Shown: positions 22,439 to 30,205 of the stretch, piece by piece
Numbering within the stretch: the stretch's first letter is position 1
Layout: the number at the start of each line of letters is the position of its first letter
NCBI GenBank assembly: GCA_964356195.1
Contig: CAYHGP010000011.1
Coordinates: 1-35,940, forward strand
Origin: 2-02-FULL-48-14 sp964356195
Lineage (GTDB): Bacteria; Patescibacteriota; Gracilibacteria; UBA1369; 2-02-FULL-48-14
Reading direction: 5' to 3'
DNA length: 35,940 bases
Made by a program: the position numbers and the translations under genes
Notes under the pieces: model-generated
Told to the model about the DNA's origin: nothing
Database searches by the model: none
The model's input: the letters and a program-made list of their open reading frames with translations, nothing else

Positions 22439-22583
22439 TGAGTATGACCTTGTTCCCAGCCATAACGGATAAGACTTCCCCCTGCACGCGATGCGCTTAC
22501 TATTTGTTTGGTTGGCGTAGCCATGGCCCAGACTTTCCTTTCCACGATTGGGACGTGTTGGAACAAAGAGATATTCAAGTGGG
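22439..22583. other. Contig-end sequence without an assignable gene
   Basis: 145 bp before the gap. Several frames stay open on both strands up to the gap (for example a minus-strand frame ending EQGHTH and stopping at 22435-22437), but none shows family similarity. The weak third copy of the 26-bp repeat lies at its left end. Confidence 0.5.
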
Positions 22584-22683
22584 NNNNNNNNNNNNNNNNN
22601 NNNNNNNNNNNNNNNNNNNNNNNNNNNNNNNNNNNNNNNNNNNNNNNNNNNNNNNNNNNNNNNNNNNNNNNNNNNNNNNNNNN
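22584..22683. other. Assembly gap (100 N placeholder)
   Basis: Removes the C-terminal end of the SPFH gene at 22684-23411. Confidence 0.97.
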
Positions 22684-23411
22684 ACGTATTCGCTTCCTCC
22701 CTGGCTGGTGATGGCTTCGGCTTGGATGCGAATGGCTTCGGCTTCTCCCTGAGCTTCGGCAATACGTTGTTGTGCTTCGAATTCCACTTGCTTGAGTTTG
22801 TTTTCGGCGGCGAGCGCATTTTGTTCCGCCGTTACTTTTGCTTCCACCGCTTCGTTGAAGTTGGCAGAGAATTGGAAATCCACAATGGAAACGGACTCCA
22901 CAATGATGTAGTCGTCGGTGAGGCGGTCTGTGATGGACTGGAAAATAATTTGCCCCACTTCTTCACGCTTGGTGATGAGCTCTTCCGCTGTGAACTGAGC
23001 GGTTGCGGCTTTCACTGATTCTTGAATGGCCGGGTCCACCACTTTGCTTTCGTAATCGGTTCCAATTTCTTGATAGAGCTTGTTCACTGCGGCTGCGTCC
23101 AGGTGCCCGTTGAGTACAATGGTGGTTGTTACGGACTGCAGATCCTTACTTGCAGCGGAGGACGTTGCCTCATAACGCTCTGTTTGTACGGACATTTGTA
23201 CGACTTCGTCGATGGGGTTAATGATGTGAAACCCTTCTGGCAAAATGGTGTCGCTTACATCTCCCAAACGTACCACCACACCTCGATGTCCCGCTTGAAT
23301 GATGGTGAAGGGTGAGAGGCTCATGATTGCAAAAAAGATCACTATGAGTCCTATACATCCAATAAAGCTTTTCTTAAATTTGGACGCTTCCGGTTTGAGG
23401 GTGGTGCTCAT
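22684..23411 (-). CDS. SPFH/Band 7 (prohibitin-like) membrane protein, C-terminus lost in gap
   Basis: About 242 residues visible. One N-terminal membrane helix (about 14-35) is followed by the Band 7 domain with the family signature IIQAGHRGVVVRLGDVSDTILPEGFHIINPIDEVVQMSVQ. Long helices then carry the typical AEQNALAAENKLKQVEFEAQQRIAEAQGEAEAIRIQAEA pattern. SPFH proteins form large membrane-bound ring assemblies that organise proteases or lipid domains. The last segment, likely some 20-30 residues, is in the gap. TATAAT on the minus strand (23438-23443) could serve as -10 with a leader near 20 nt. Confidence 0.92.
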
Positions 23412-23528
23412 GGTTTGGATGTTTAAGGATTGCCACGATTATAACAAAACTGCGTCCGGCGGCAAGAAACTGCTTAGCCAACCAAGTTGTATATTTGGTA
23501 TAATCCTCTGTGATTCTTAATTTTAATT

Positions 23529-23999
23529 ATGAAACCTTCTTTTTCCCGCCAATTGTTTTTGAGTTTTATGCTTGTTTTGACAATGACCGCATGTACGTCT
23601 GCGCCTAACGATCCACTTTCGAATGAATTCTCTTCGTATCGATTGGAGAGGGAGGATCTTTTAAATGTCGTTTATCTTATGGAGGTCTACCCTGACGGTT
23701 CAGAAGAACTCACGGCTGTGGCGGTGATGGAACGTTGGAAAGCCGATGGGTATAGCTTCAACACCACTTACGCCGTTTCTCCTGATGATACTCGTGTGGT
23801 GTATACGCGTTACAACTCGGAGGAGGCTACGGCTGAAATCTACTTGTCTGATCTCGATGGACTGAATGAAATGGTGGTTCGTTCGCAAGCTATTCAGTTG
23901 AGCGATGAAGTGAACCAAATCGAAGATTTGCAATGGTTAGATGCCAATACGGTTTCCTTCCTCAATGAAGGGGAGATTGTAGAATTCAAAGTAGACTGA
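23529..23999 (+). CDS. Small lipoprotein with TolB/PD40-like repeat
   Basis: 156 residues. The signal peptide ends in the lipobox MTAC with Cys22. The segment YAVSPDDTRVVYTRYNSEEATAEIYLSDLDGLNEMVV has the WD40-like beta-propeller (PD40) pattern of TolB-type proteins, followed by LQWLDANTVSFLNEGEIVEFKVD. There is room for only about two blades, so it is not a full propeller unless it oligomerises. The layout resembles the lipoprotein at 16909 and they may be distant relatives. TATAAT at about 23499-23504 gives a leader near 17 nt with no Shine-Dalgarno sequence. Confidence 0.7.
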   Translation: MKPSFSRQLFLSFMLVLTMTACTSAPNDPLSNEFSSYRLEREDLLNVVYLMEVYPDGSEELTAVAVMERWKADGYSFNTTYAVSPDDTRVVYTRYNSEEATAEIYLSDLDGLNEMVVRSQAIQLSDEVNQIEDLQWLDANTVSFLNEGEIVEFKVD

Positions 24000-24009
24000 G
24001 TAGTTGGGA

Positions 24010-25179
24010 CTATTTCACTTCGTAAACATCTACGATGCATTGCCAATCTTTGTTTTCCTCGCGGAGTTCCGGGTCAAAGGTGACCAGGTCGTAGGATACA
24101 AATAATTTCCCATCATTCATTATGACCGAAGGGCGTCCGGTTCGAAGATTGTCATCAAATACAAAATTAGTGGCGGCAATATTTTCTATGAGGTTCCAAT
24201 CTTTATCGAAAACTCCCAAGTTGATGTTTGTAGTGGTGCCGGGGGAAAGTTTTCCGTCAGCGGTGAGTTCGCCGAAGTCTACGTAAGAAACATAAAATCT
24301 TTCAGTGTCAGCATCGTAGAGCGCTCCTTGAGACCAGTTCCCGTGTTCTTCTATTGTTTTTACGCCGAGATAATTCCAATCCTCATCGTATTGCATCACG
24401 ATGAGATCTCCGAATAAAGCGGTGGAAGTGACGTAGTTGTAAACGCCGTTGGCGAAAACCACGTAAGAAGCGTTTATGTGCGGAGTGTCATCCAAAATGA
24501 AATAATCGAGCTGCTCCAAATCGGTATTGAAGATTCGGTTGTGAGTGGCGTAACCCGTATTTGGATCGGTATTTAATTGATCCATCTCCGTTGATACATT
24601 GCCTGCGTCATAGAGTGAACTTGCGATGAGGAAACCGTTTGCGTAGGCGAGCATTTGGTCGTTTCTTGCTTCGTGCTGCACGTCCATTTCAATCACCACG
24701 GAATCTACTTCTTCTCTTGTGGCCGTATCAATTTTCAGGATTTTCCATCCGTTCGGATCACCGATTAGGAAATAATAATATCCATCGGCATAAACGGAGG
24801 CTGCGTCGCCGCCCGCATTTGCGACTACACCGGTTTCGTCCGTGTACTCAAAATCGCTGTCGTACATTTTGTAGGAATAACCGTTACCGCCTTCGGCCCC
24901 TCCGGCTCTTCCACCGGGTTCAACGGGAACAATAGTGGAACTTCCTCCGAATGTAACAAGGTACTCATCACTTGCTTCCAAGTAGTTCACACGACAGAAG
25001 GCACCGTATGCATAGGTTTCATCGGGGGTGACGGCCACTTCTTTTTGGAGTTCGTAAGTGAGGGTGTCAGTAGATGATTGAGAGGTTTCCGTTGGTGTTT
25101 CTTCGATGGTTTTTGTGTAGATGTAAAATCCTCCAAGGATTAAGAGGGCGAGGAGAGGGAGGATAAGGATTTTTTTCAT
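24010..25179 (-). CDS. Membrane-anchored extracytoplasmic beta-propeller-like protein
   Basis: 389 residues. The N-terminal hydrophobic helix (about 3-21) has no lipobox Cys, so it is either a signal anchor or a cleaved signal. A Thr/Ser-rich linker (25-45) leads to a domain made of repeated four-stranded units, for example AASVYADGYYYFLIGDPNGWKILKIDTATREEVDSV, NQMLAYANGFLIASSLYDAG and ASYVVFANGVYNYVTSTALFGDLIVMQYDEDWNYLGVKTI. These look like propeller blades. No enzyme motif is recognised; ligand binding at the cell surface is inferred. Its stop lies 10 bp from that of the convergent lipoprotein gene. Confidence 0.68.
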   Translation of the reverse strand: MKKILILPLLALLILGGFYIYTKTIEETPTETSQSSTDTLTYELQKEVAVTPDETYAYGAFCRVNYLEASDEYLVTFGGSSTIVPVEPGGRAGGAEGGNGYSYKMYDSDFEYTDETGVVANAGGDAASVYADGYYYFLIGDPNGWKILKIDTATREEVDSVVIEMDVQHEARNDQMLAYANGFLIASSLYDAGNVSTEMDQLNTDPNTGYATHNRIFNTDLEQLDYFILDDTPHINASYVVFANGVYNYVTSTALFGDLIVMQYDEDWNYLGVKTIEEHGNWSQGALYDADTERFYVSYVDFGELTADGKLSPGTTTNINLGVFDKDWNLIENIAATNFVFDDNLRTGRPSVIMNDGKLFVSYDLVTFDPELREENKDWQCIVDVYEVK

Positions 25180-25189
25180 TTTGAATGGG

Positions 25190-25744
25190 TTACGTGGATA
25201 AGTTACTGGATTTCAGCAGTTTTCGAAACTTTTCTTTGAACTTTGCTAATTTCGGACTCACCACCACTTGGCAGTAGGGTTGCAGAATATTTCTTTCGTA
25301 ATATTTTTGATGGTAGTCTTCCGCGACGTAGAATTTTTCTAACGGTTTCACTTCCGTTACGATGGGGTCGAGAGTATCAGCTTTGGCTTCTTTAATAAAA
25401 GCTTCGGCTGCGGTTTTTTGTTCGGGGGTCGTGTATAGAATTATGGAGCGATATTGAGTTCCGCTGTCGTTGCCTTGGCGGTTCAGAGTGGTGGAGTCGT
25501 GGGTTCCGAAGAAAACAATGAGCAAGGTTTTGTAGGGAATTTTTTCAGGATCAAATTCCACTTGAATAGCTTCGGCATGGCCTGTGCGGCCTGTGCAAAT
25601 TTGTTCGTAAGTGGGGTTCGGTGTGGTCCCTCCGGCGTAACCGGGCAGCACTTTGAGGACGCCTTCAAGTTCATTGTAAATGGCCTCGGTACACCAGAAG
25701 CATCCGCCTCCGAAGACTGCGATTTCGTTTAATTGAGTTGCCAT
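25190..25744 (-). CDS. msrA: Peptide-methionine (S)-S-oxide reductase
   Basis: 184 residues from the ATG at 25744, which gives MATQLNEIAVFGGGCFWCTEA. The catalytic Cys is in the GCFWC motif; GYAGG, YEQICTGRTGHAEAIQVEFDP, FFGTHDSTTLNRQGNDSGTQYRSIILY and the closing EDYHQKYYE are all conserved. The enzyme reduces methionine S-sulfoxide in proteins, using a thiol reductant. A 12-residue upstream extension is rejected. It overlaps the end of tspO by 16 nt, so the two are co-transcribed and probably coupled. No signal peptide, hence cytoplasmic. Confidence 0.96.
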   Translation of the reverse strand: MATQLNEIAVFGGGCFWCTEAIYNELEGVLKVLPGYAGGTTPNPTYEQICTGRTGHAEAIQVEFDPEKIPYKTLLIVFFGTHDSTTLNRQGNDSGTQYRSIILYTTPEQKTAAEAFIKEAKADTLDPIVTEVKPLEKFYVAEDYHQKYYERNILQPYCQVVVSPKLAKFKEKFRKLLKSSNLST

Positions 25745-26205
25745 ATAGAAAAGTTCAGAAGGGTTGCAAAACTCACCCACAATAAATAGGGCGCGAGGAG
25801 TACAGTTGCTGTTTTTGAAATTTTATAAAAATCAATCATCGTCAGTACTATTGAAATCCACATGAGTAATATCACCATGAGTCCTAGGAGTGGCGAATGT
25901 AGGCCAAAGAAAATGGGCGACCAAATTGCGTTGAGGAAAAGTTGAATAAAAAATAGGGAGTAGGCCACTCTCTTTTTTTTGTTTGGAAGCGTACTCGTCC
26001 CAATAAGGAAGAGTGAAACGCCCATCATTGTATAGAGAATGGTCCATACGGGGCCAAAGACCCAATCGGGAGGATTGAATGTGGGTTTATTGAGAGTGGC
26101 GTACCAAATGGGAATGGCGGAACTTGTGAATGCCACTCCAATCAGTCCTGCCATCTGGCATACTAGAATGGAAGCCAAGAGTGGAAGTATTTTTTTCTTC
26201 ATCAT
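25729..26205 (-). CDS. tspO: TspO/MBR family membrane protein
   Basis: 158 residues, five membrane helices. Signature blocks KPTFNPPDWVFGPVWTILYTMMGVSL, QLFLNAIWSPIFFG and LAPYLLWVSFATLLNFSIWQLN are nearly canonical. TspO proteins bind tetrapyrroles and sterol-like ligands and are linked to stress or porphyrin handling; the native role differs among bacteria. First gene of an operon with msrA, which fits an oxidative-stress context. The -10 core at 26228-26233 is shared with the divergent FKBP gene. Confidence 0.96.
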   Translation of the reverse strand: MMKKKILPLLASILVCQMAGLIGVAFTSSAIPIWYATLNKPTFNPPDWVFGPVWTILYTMMGVSLFLIGTSTLPNKKKRVAYSLFFIQLFLNAIWSPIFFGLHSPLLGLMVILLMWISIVLTMIDFYKISKTATVLLAPYLLWVSFATLLNFSIWQLN

Positions 26206-26227
26206 ATTTGCGTGGTTAGCTAAAACC

Positions 26228-26235
26228 AGTATAGT
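26228..26235. promoter_or_regulatory. Overlapping -10 boxes for divergent tspO and FKBP genes
   Basis: One TATA core reads TATACT on the minus strand (26228-26233) and TATAGT on the plus strand (26230-26235). Leaders would be about 16 nt (tspO) and 18 nt (FKBP). Confidence 0.5.
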
Positions 26236-26259
26236 GCCTTCGACTTTATTTCACCATTT

Positions 26260-26630
26260 ATGAAAAAATTACTTTTCACCGCCGCTTTATTCCTTACTGC
26301 TTGCTCAATGAAATCTCAACCTATTACTGAACTGCAAATTGAAGACTTAACCGTTGGAACGGGTCCTGCTGCCGAAGCTGGCGACACCGTAGAAGTGAAC
26401 TACAAAGGAACTTTGGAAGATGGGACTCAGTTCGATAGCTCTTACGATCGAGGTCAGACTTTTTCCTTCACTTTGGGCGCAGGCCAAGTGATTGAAGGCT
26501 GGGACACTGGAGTTCTTGGAATGCAAGTGGGCGGACAGCGAAAACTCACCATTCCTTCCGATATGGCTTACGGTGATTCAGGAATTCCGGGTGCGATTCC
26601 GGGCGGAGCCACTTTGATTTTTGAAATCGA
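26260..26630 (+). CDS. FKBP-type peptidyl-prolyl isomerase lipoprotein, 3' end lost in gap
   Basis: 123 residues visible. The lipobox LTAC gives a lipid-modified Cys15. The FKBP domain follows from about residue 26: VGTGPAAEAGDTVEVNYKGTLEDGTQFDSSYDRGQTFSFTLGAGQVIEGWDTGVLGMQVGGQRKLTIPSDMAYGDSGIPGAIPGGATLIFEI. Active-site aromatics and Asp (Tyr in VNYKG, Phe/Asp in QFDSS, Trp in IEGWD, Tyr in MAYG) are retained. Only the final strand should be missing. It would assist folding of exported proteins on the outer membrane face, useful to the many surface proteins in this region. Confidence 0.93.
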
Positions 26631-26730
26631 NNNNNNNNNNNNNNNNNNNNNNNNNNNNNNNNNNNNNNNNNNNNNNNNNNNNNNNNNNNNNNNNNNNNNN
26701 NNNNNNNNNNNNNNNNNNNNNNNNNNNNNN
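26631..26730. other. Assembly gap (100 N placeholder)
   Basis: Removes the last residues of the FKBP gene. The helicase stop codon lies 2 nt beyond its right edge. Confidence 0.97.
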
Positions 26731-26732
26731 AA

Positions 26733-27917
26733 TTATTCTACAAAGGTGAGAGCCTTTCCTTTTTTGTCAGCGCGGCCGGTTCGTCCGATGCGGTGAACGT
26801 AATCTTCGTAACTTTCAGGAGCGTCGAAGTTGATGACGTGGCTCACATTTGGGATGTCGAGTCCACGAGCGGCAACGTCGGTGGCCACCATGATTTGTGC
26901 ACGATTGGATTTGAAGATATCGAGAGCTTTTTGACGTTTGCTTTGAATTTTATCGCCGTGAATAGAAACCACGGTGAAGTTCTTCTCTTCAAGAGAACGA
27001 GCAATACGGTCTACTCCTCGTTTCGTGCGTCCGAAAATCAATACTTTTGAAAAAGTGTTTCCTTGGCGGAGCAGACTGATGAGTACTTCCATCTTGTTCT
27101 CTCCGTGAGCAATACGAATGATGTCTTGATCTACGTTTGCGGCTGTGTCTTGAGTTTTCACGGAAACGCTCACAGGATCTTGAAGGAAAGAGTGAATCAA
27201 CTGTTTCACGTCCGCATGAAGCGTAGCCGTGAAGAACAGAGACTGACGTTGTTTCGGTAAACAAGCGAGCAACATTTTAATATCGTTGATGAAACCCATG
27301 TCCACCATTCGGTCGGCTTCGTCCAAAACAAGGTGAGTGAATTGTGAAAGATCGACGGCTTTGCGCACTTTCAAATCTTTCAAACGGCCCGGAGTGGCAA
27401 TAAGGAACTGAGGGCTGCGGCGAAGGGCGGCAATTTGACGTCCAATAGGAAGTCCTCCCACGCAGAGCGCGGACCACATTCGCATATCTTTGGCGAAAGC
27501 GAAGAATTCATCCTCAATTTGAGTGGCTAATTCTCGAGTAGGAGTGAGGATGAGTACTCTCATTCGAGGGTTGGAGGCGAGTTTGTGAATCAAAGGAATC
27601 AAAAACGCTGCTGTTTTCCCGGTTCCGGTGTTGGCAATTCCAAGAACGTCGCGTCCTTCCACAATGTGAGGGATGGTTTGATCTTGAATCGGGGTAGGGG
27701 AAACATAACCCTTTCGAAGAATGTTGGCCTTCAAAATAGGGTTAACAGGGAGTTCCGAGTAGGAAAAAGTGGGTACATATACGGCTTCTTCTACCTGAGC
27801 GGAGGCTCTTTTAATGAAAAGGGAGGGGTCCAATCGGGATCCTCCTTGGTTACGGCTTCGTGAGAAGGCTCGATTTGGGGGTCTGCTTGGGCGTCCGGAG
27901 GAATAGCTTCTGTACAT
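26733..27917 (-). CDS. DEAD-box RNA helicase (RhlE-like)
   Basis: 394 residues, complete. A basic Arg/Ser/Gly N-terminus (1-30) precedes the Q motif (PTPIQDQ 74-80), motif I ANTGTGKT (95-102), PTREL, TPGRL, DEAD (199-202), a TAT variant of motif III (230-232), ATDVAARGLD (345-354) and HRIGRTGR (375-382). It stops soon after motif VI with no C-terminal RNA-binding extension. It unwinds short RNA duplexes using ATP, probably in RNA decay, ribosome assembly or cold adaptation. Same strand as the zinc-ribbon gene upstream, 76 bp apart, with its own -10-like TATTAT. Confidence 0.96.
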   Translation of the reverse strand: MYRSYSSGRPSRPPNRAFSRSRNQGGSRLDPSLFIKRASAQVEEAVYVPTFSYSELPVNPILKANILRKGYVSPTPIQDQTIPHIVEGRDVLGIANTGTGKTAAFLIPLIHKLASNPRMRVLILTPTRELATQIEDEFFAFAKDMRMWSALCVGGLPIGRQIAALRRSPQFLIATPGRLKDLKVRKAVDLSQFTHLVLDEADRMVDMGFINDIKMLLACLPKQRQSLFFTATLHADVKQLIHSFLQDPVSVSVKTQDTAANVDQDIIRIAHGENKMEVLISLLRQGNTFSKVLIFGRTKRGVDRIARSLEEKNFTVVSIHGDKIQSKRQKALDIFKSNRAQIMVATDVAARGLDIPNVSHVINFDAPESYEDYVHRIGRTGRADKKGKALTFVE

Positions 27918-27993
27918 GAATAGGATTAAGTTAGCCTAATCTATAATAAAAATTTGCATAAGTCAAGTATGACTTTGGGCTTAGATTAAGGCT

Positions 27994-28287
27994 CTAACCG
28001 ATGCTTTGCCAGAAACACTCCTGGCAATAGACTTTGTATTTGGACTCCGGAGAATAGGTTGAAACGATGTCTTTTTGGCATTTGCTGCACTGGCGGCGGT
28101 AGAGTTTTCGCTCGTTTCTTAAGGAAAGGCGACGTTTTTGCCGGCATTCCGGGCAATGCACGGGCCAGGGAAGGTCTTTCTTGAGGTAAAATTCTTGTTC
28201 TTTGGCAATGATCAAAAAGGGTTTGGAGCACCCTTGGCAGGTCATTTGTTCCGGTTTTCCGGTGGGAGTGGGGGCGAACATTACCAT
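27994..28287 (-). CDS. Small zinc-ribbon protein (N-terminal half of a CPR Cys-rich protein)
   Basis: 97 residues with four CxxC pairs: Cys17/20 (CQGC), CPEC near 45-48, CSKC near 67-70 and CQEC near 88-91. The first part has the zf-trcl layout (CxxC, EQEFY, PxxCPECR). The second part (SLRNERKLYRRQCSKCQKDIVSTYSPES..VYCQECFW) matches what I recall as the N-terminal section of larger Cys-rich proteins of Patescibacteria, where it is followed by the domain encoded here by the divergent gene at 28333. It probably binds two zinc ions; function unknown. An extended -10 (TGGTATATT) ends 6 nt before the ATG, so the message should be leaderless. Confidence 0.8.
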   Translation of the reverse strand: MVMFAPTPTGKPEQMTCQGCSKPFLIIAKEQEFYLKKDLPWPVHCPECRQKRRLSLRNERKLYRRQCSKCQKDIVSTYSPESKYKVYCQECFWQSIG

Positions 28288-28293
28288 GGCGAA

Positions 28294-28326
28294 AATATAC
28301 CACGACCCGTTTTCCCGCGCTATAAT
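28294..28326. promoter_or_regulatory. Divergent leaderless promoters of the zinc-ribbon and Cys-rich genes
   Basis: On the minus strand TATATT (28294-28299, with TGG before it) ends 6 nt before the ATG at 28287. On the plus strand TATAAT (28321-28326) ends 6 nt before the ATG at 28333. Transcription starting at the usual distance would begin at the start codons themselves. Confidence 0.55.
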
Positions 28327-28332
28327 GCTCGT

Positions 28333-29322
28333 ATGTCATTCTTTGAAGAGCTTCAACGGCTTCGCGAATCGGTGCCGCATCCTTGCATCCTCACGGTGAA
28401 TTCGGAGAATTCCGATTATTGCCCTTATCACGGTCAGGGAAAAAATTGCTATTTGCTCATTGGGCACATGGGAAGTGAGGATTGTTGCTATGGCTTTTGG
28501 GTTGGCACTTCCAAAGACTGTTTTGACTGTGCTTTTACCGAAAATTCGGAACTTTGTTATGAGTGTGTGGATTCTCGTGGCTGTTACAGTTGTAATTTCT
28601 GCCAGGATTGCGTGAACTCTTCCTTTTGTGAGTTTTCCTATGATTTGAAAGCTTGCGAATCGTGTTTTGGGTGTGTGAATTTACGGAATAAAAAATACTA
28701 TATTTTTAATGAGCCTTACGATCAAGAAACGTATAAACAAAAAGTTGCTGAGTTGCGTCGGGAATATTATGCGGCCGTTCAAACGGTGGATCCACTGACA
28801 AGCCCTTTACGATTTTATGAACTTCTGCGCAGTGAACCTCATATTTATTTGCAGGGTCTTCAGAATGAGAATGTTGTGGGGGATCATATTTTCAACTCCA
28901 GAAACAGTTACTACTGCTTCGATGTGAACCAAATTGAGGACTCCTGTTATATGTTTAACGCTTATACGGTGAAGGATTGTATGGATACCGTGTACACCAA
29001 CACCAATTCAGAACTGAATTATATGTGTCAAAGTGCTGTGAATTTGGTAAATTCCAATTTTTGTAACATCTCTTGGTATTCGCAAAATTTGGAGTATTGC
29101 GAGTATGTTTTTAACTCGCACGATTGTTTCGGTTGCGTGGGACGAAATCATGCACAGTATGAAATTTTAAATGTGAAATACGAGAAGGAAGAATATTTTG
29201 AAAAAGTCCGTGAAATTAAAGAGCAGCTCAAAGTTGAAGGAACTTATGGGCGTTGGTGGTGGGAAACGCCGTATCCTGAGCTTCAGCCCAGTCCTTCTTA
29301 TATGGCGCTGCAATATTTTTAG
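28333..29322 (+). CDS. Cys-rich protein of the Patescibacteria zinc-ribbon family (C-terminal half)
   Basis: 329 residues with about 25 Cys, 17 of them between residues 17 and 115 in spaced pairs (for example DCFDCAFTENSELCYECVDS, CYSCNFCQDCVNS, CESCFGCVNLRNKKYYIFN). The start MSFFEELQRLRESVP aligns with the FFEQFxELxxxVP segment that in other CPR proteins follows a zinc-ribbon N-terminus in one chain. A helical segment with EPYDQETYKQKVAELRREYY and a C-terminal WWWETPYPELQPSPSY tail complete it. No signal peptide. The repeated Cys ladder suggests a beta-helix-like fold binding metals; no function is known. The ATG at 28333 is chosen because TATAAT ends 6 nt upstream. Confidence 0.8.
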   Translation: MSFFEELQRLRESVPHPCILTVNSENSDYCPYHGQGKNCYLLIGHMGSEDCCYGFWVGTSKDCFDCAFTENSELCYECVDSRGCYSCNFCQDCVNSSFCEFSYDLKACESCFGCVNLRNKKYYIFNEPYDQETYKQKVAELRREYYAAVQTVDPLTSPLRFYELLRSEPHIYLQGLQNENVVGDHIFNSRNSYYCFDVNQIEDSCYMFNAYTVKDCMDTVYTNTNSELNYMCQSAVNLVNSNFCNISWYSQNLEYCEYVFNSHDCFGCVGRNHAQYEILNVKYEKEEYFEKVREIKEQLKVEGTYGRWWWETPYPELQPSPSYMALQYF

Positions 29323-29337
29323 TGCTAAATTGCTCCT

Positions 29338-30180
29338 ATGAAAATTTTAATCTTCGGCAAAGGGTACATCGCGAATAAGTTTAAGGTCTTTTATGGAGAC
29401 GAGGCGGAAATTTCCGACGTTCGTATTGATGACTATTCTGTTGTGAAGGCCGAGCTTGAAGTGAAAAAGCCCGATGTTGTTGTTAATTGTGCCGGAAAGA
29501 CGGGCCGACCGAATGTGGATTGGTGCGAGGATCACAAAATGGAAACGCTGGCCGGGAATGTTTTGGCGCCGCTTATTTTAGCACGGGCTTGCGAGGAGCT
29601 TGGACTTTATATGGTTCACGTCGGCAGTGGATGTGTTTATGAAGGTTACAACGAGGGCGCAGGCTACTGCGAAGAAGATGCTCCGAATTTTGAAGGAAGT
29701 TATTATTCCCGAACGAAGGCGTGGAGCGAACGAATGCTGAAAGATTTTGCAGTTTTGCAACTGCGTTTGCGTATGCCCTTTGATTCGATTCCGAGCGAGC
29801 GCAATTTCATTACGAAAATTACGAAATACAATAAAGTGATTTCAGTTCCGAATTCCATCAGCGTCTTGGAGGATTTTCTCAATGCCGCCAAAGTTTTGAT
29901 TGAGAGAAAGGCGACGGGCGTTTACAACGTGACGAATCCTGGCACCATTACGCATCAGGAAATTTTGGATATGTACATTGAGTTGGTGGATCCGGCTTAC
30001 AAGTATGAGCTTTTCTCTTTGGACGAATTGGCAAAAATCACAAAAGCGGGTCGTTCAAACTGCGGGCTTTCGGTTGAAAAATTGGAACGAGAAGGGATCT
30101 ATTTGCGACCCGTGGTTCAGGCGGTTCGTGAGTCGCTGGAGGAGTATCGAAAAAATCTGGAGAAAGGCATCGTTGCATGA
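29338..30180 (+). CDS. Nucleotide-sugar epimerase/reductase (RmlD / NRS-ER-like)
   Basis: 280 residues. An NAD(P)-binding start MKILIFGKGYIANKF replaces the usual GxxGxxG. The block KPDVVVNCAGKTGRPNVDWCEDHKMETLAGNVLAPLILARACEE is strikingly like the plant nucleotide-rhamnose synthase/epimerase-reductase and bacterial relatives. HVGSGCVYEG and the YxxxK pair (YYSRTKAWSE) supply the short-chain dehydrogenase catalytic residues. It probably makes a deoxysugar nucleotide, such as dTDP- or UDP-rhamnose, for surface glycans. It lies 15 bp after the Cys-rich gene on the same strand, which may be co-transcription without functional link. Confidence 0.85.
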   Translation: MKILIFGKGYIANKFKVFYGDEAEISDVRIDDYSVVKAELEVKKPDVVVNCAGKTGRPNVDWCEDHKMETLAGNVLAPLILARACEELGLYMVHVGSGCVYEGYNEGAGYCEEDAPNFEGSYYSRTKAWSERMLKDFAVLQLRLRMPFDSIPSERNFITKITKYNKVISVPNSISVLEDFLNAAKVLIERKATGVYNVTNPGTITHQEILDMYIELVDPAYKYELFSLDELAKITKAGRSNCGLSVEKLEREGIYLRPVVQAVRESLEEYRKNLEKGIVA

Positions 30181-30205
30181 TATAGTGTTGGCCTAATTCC
30201 ATTCC

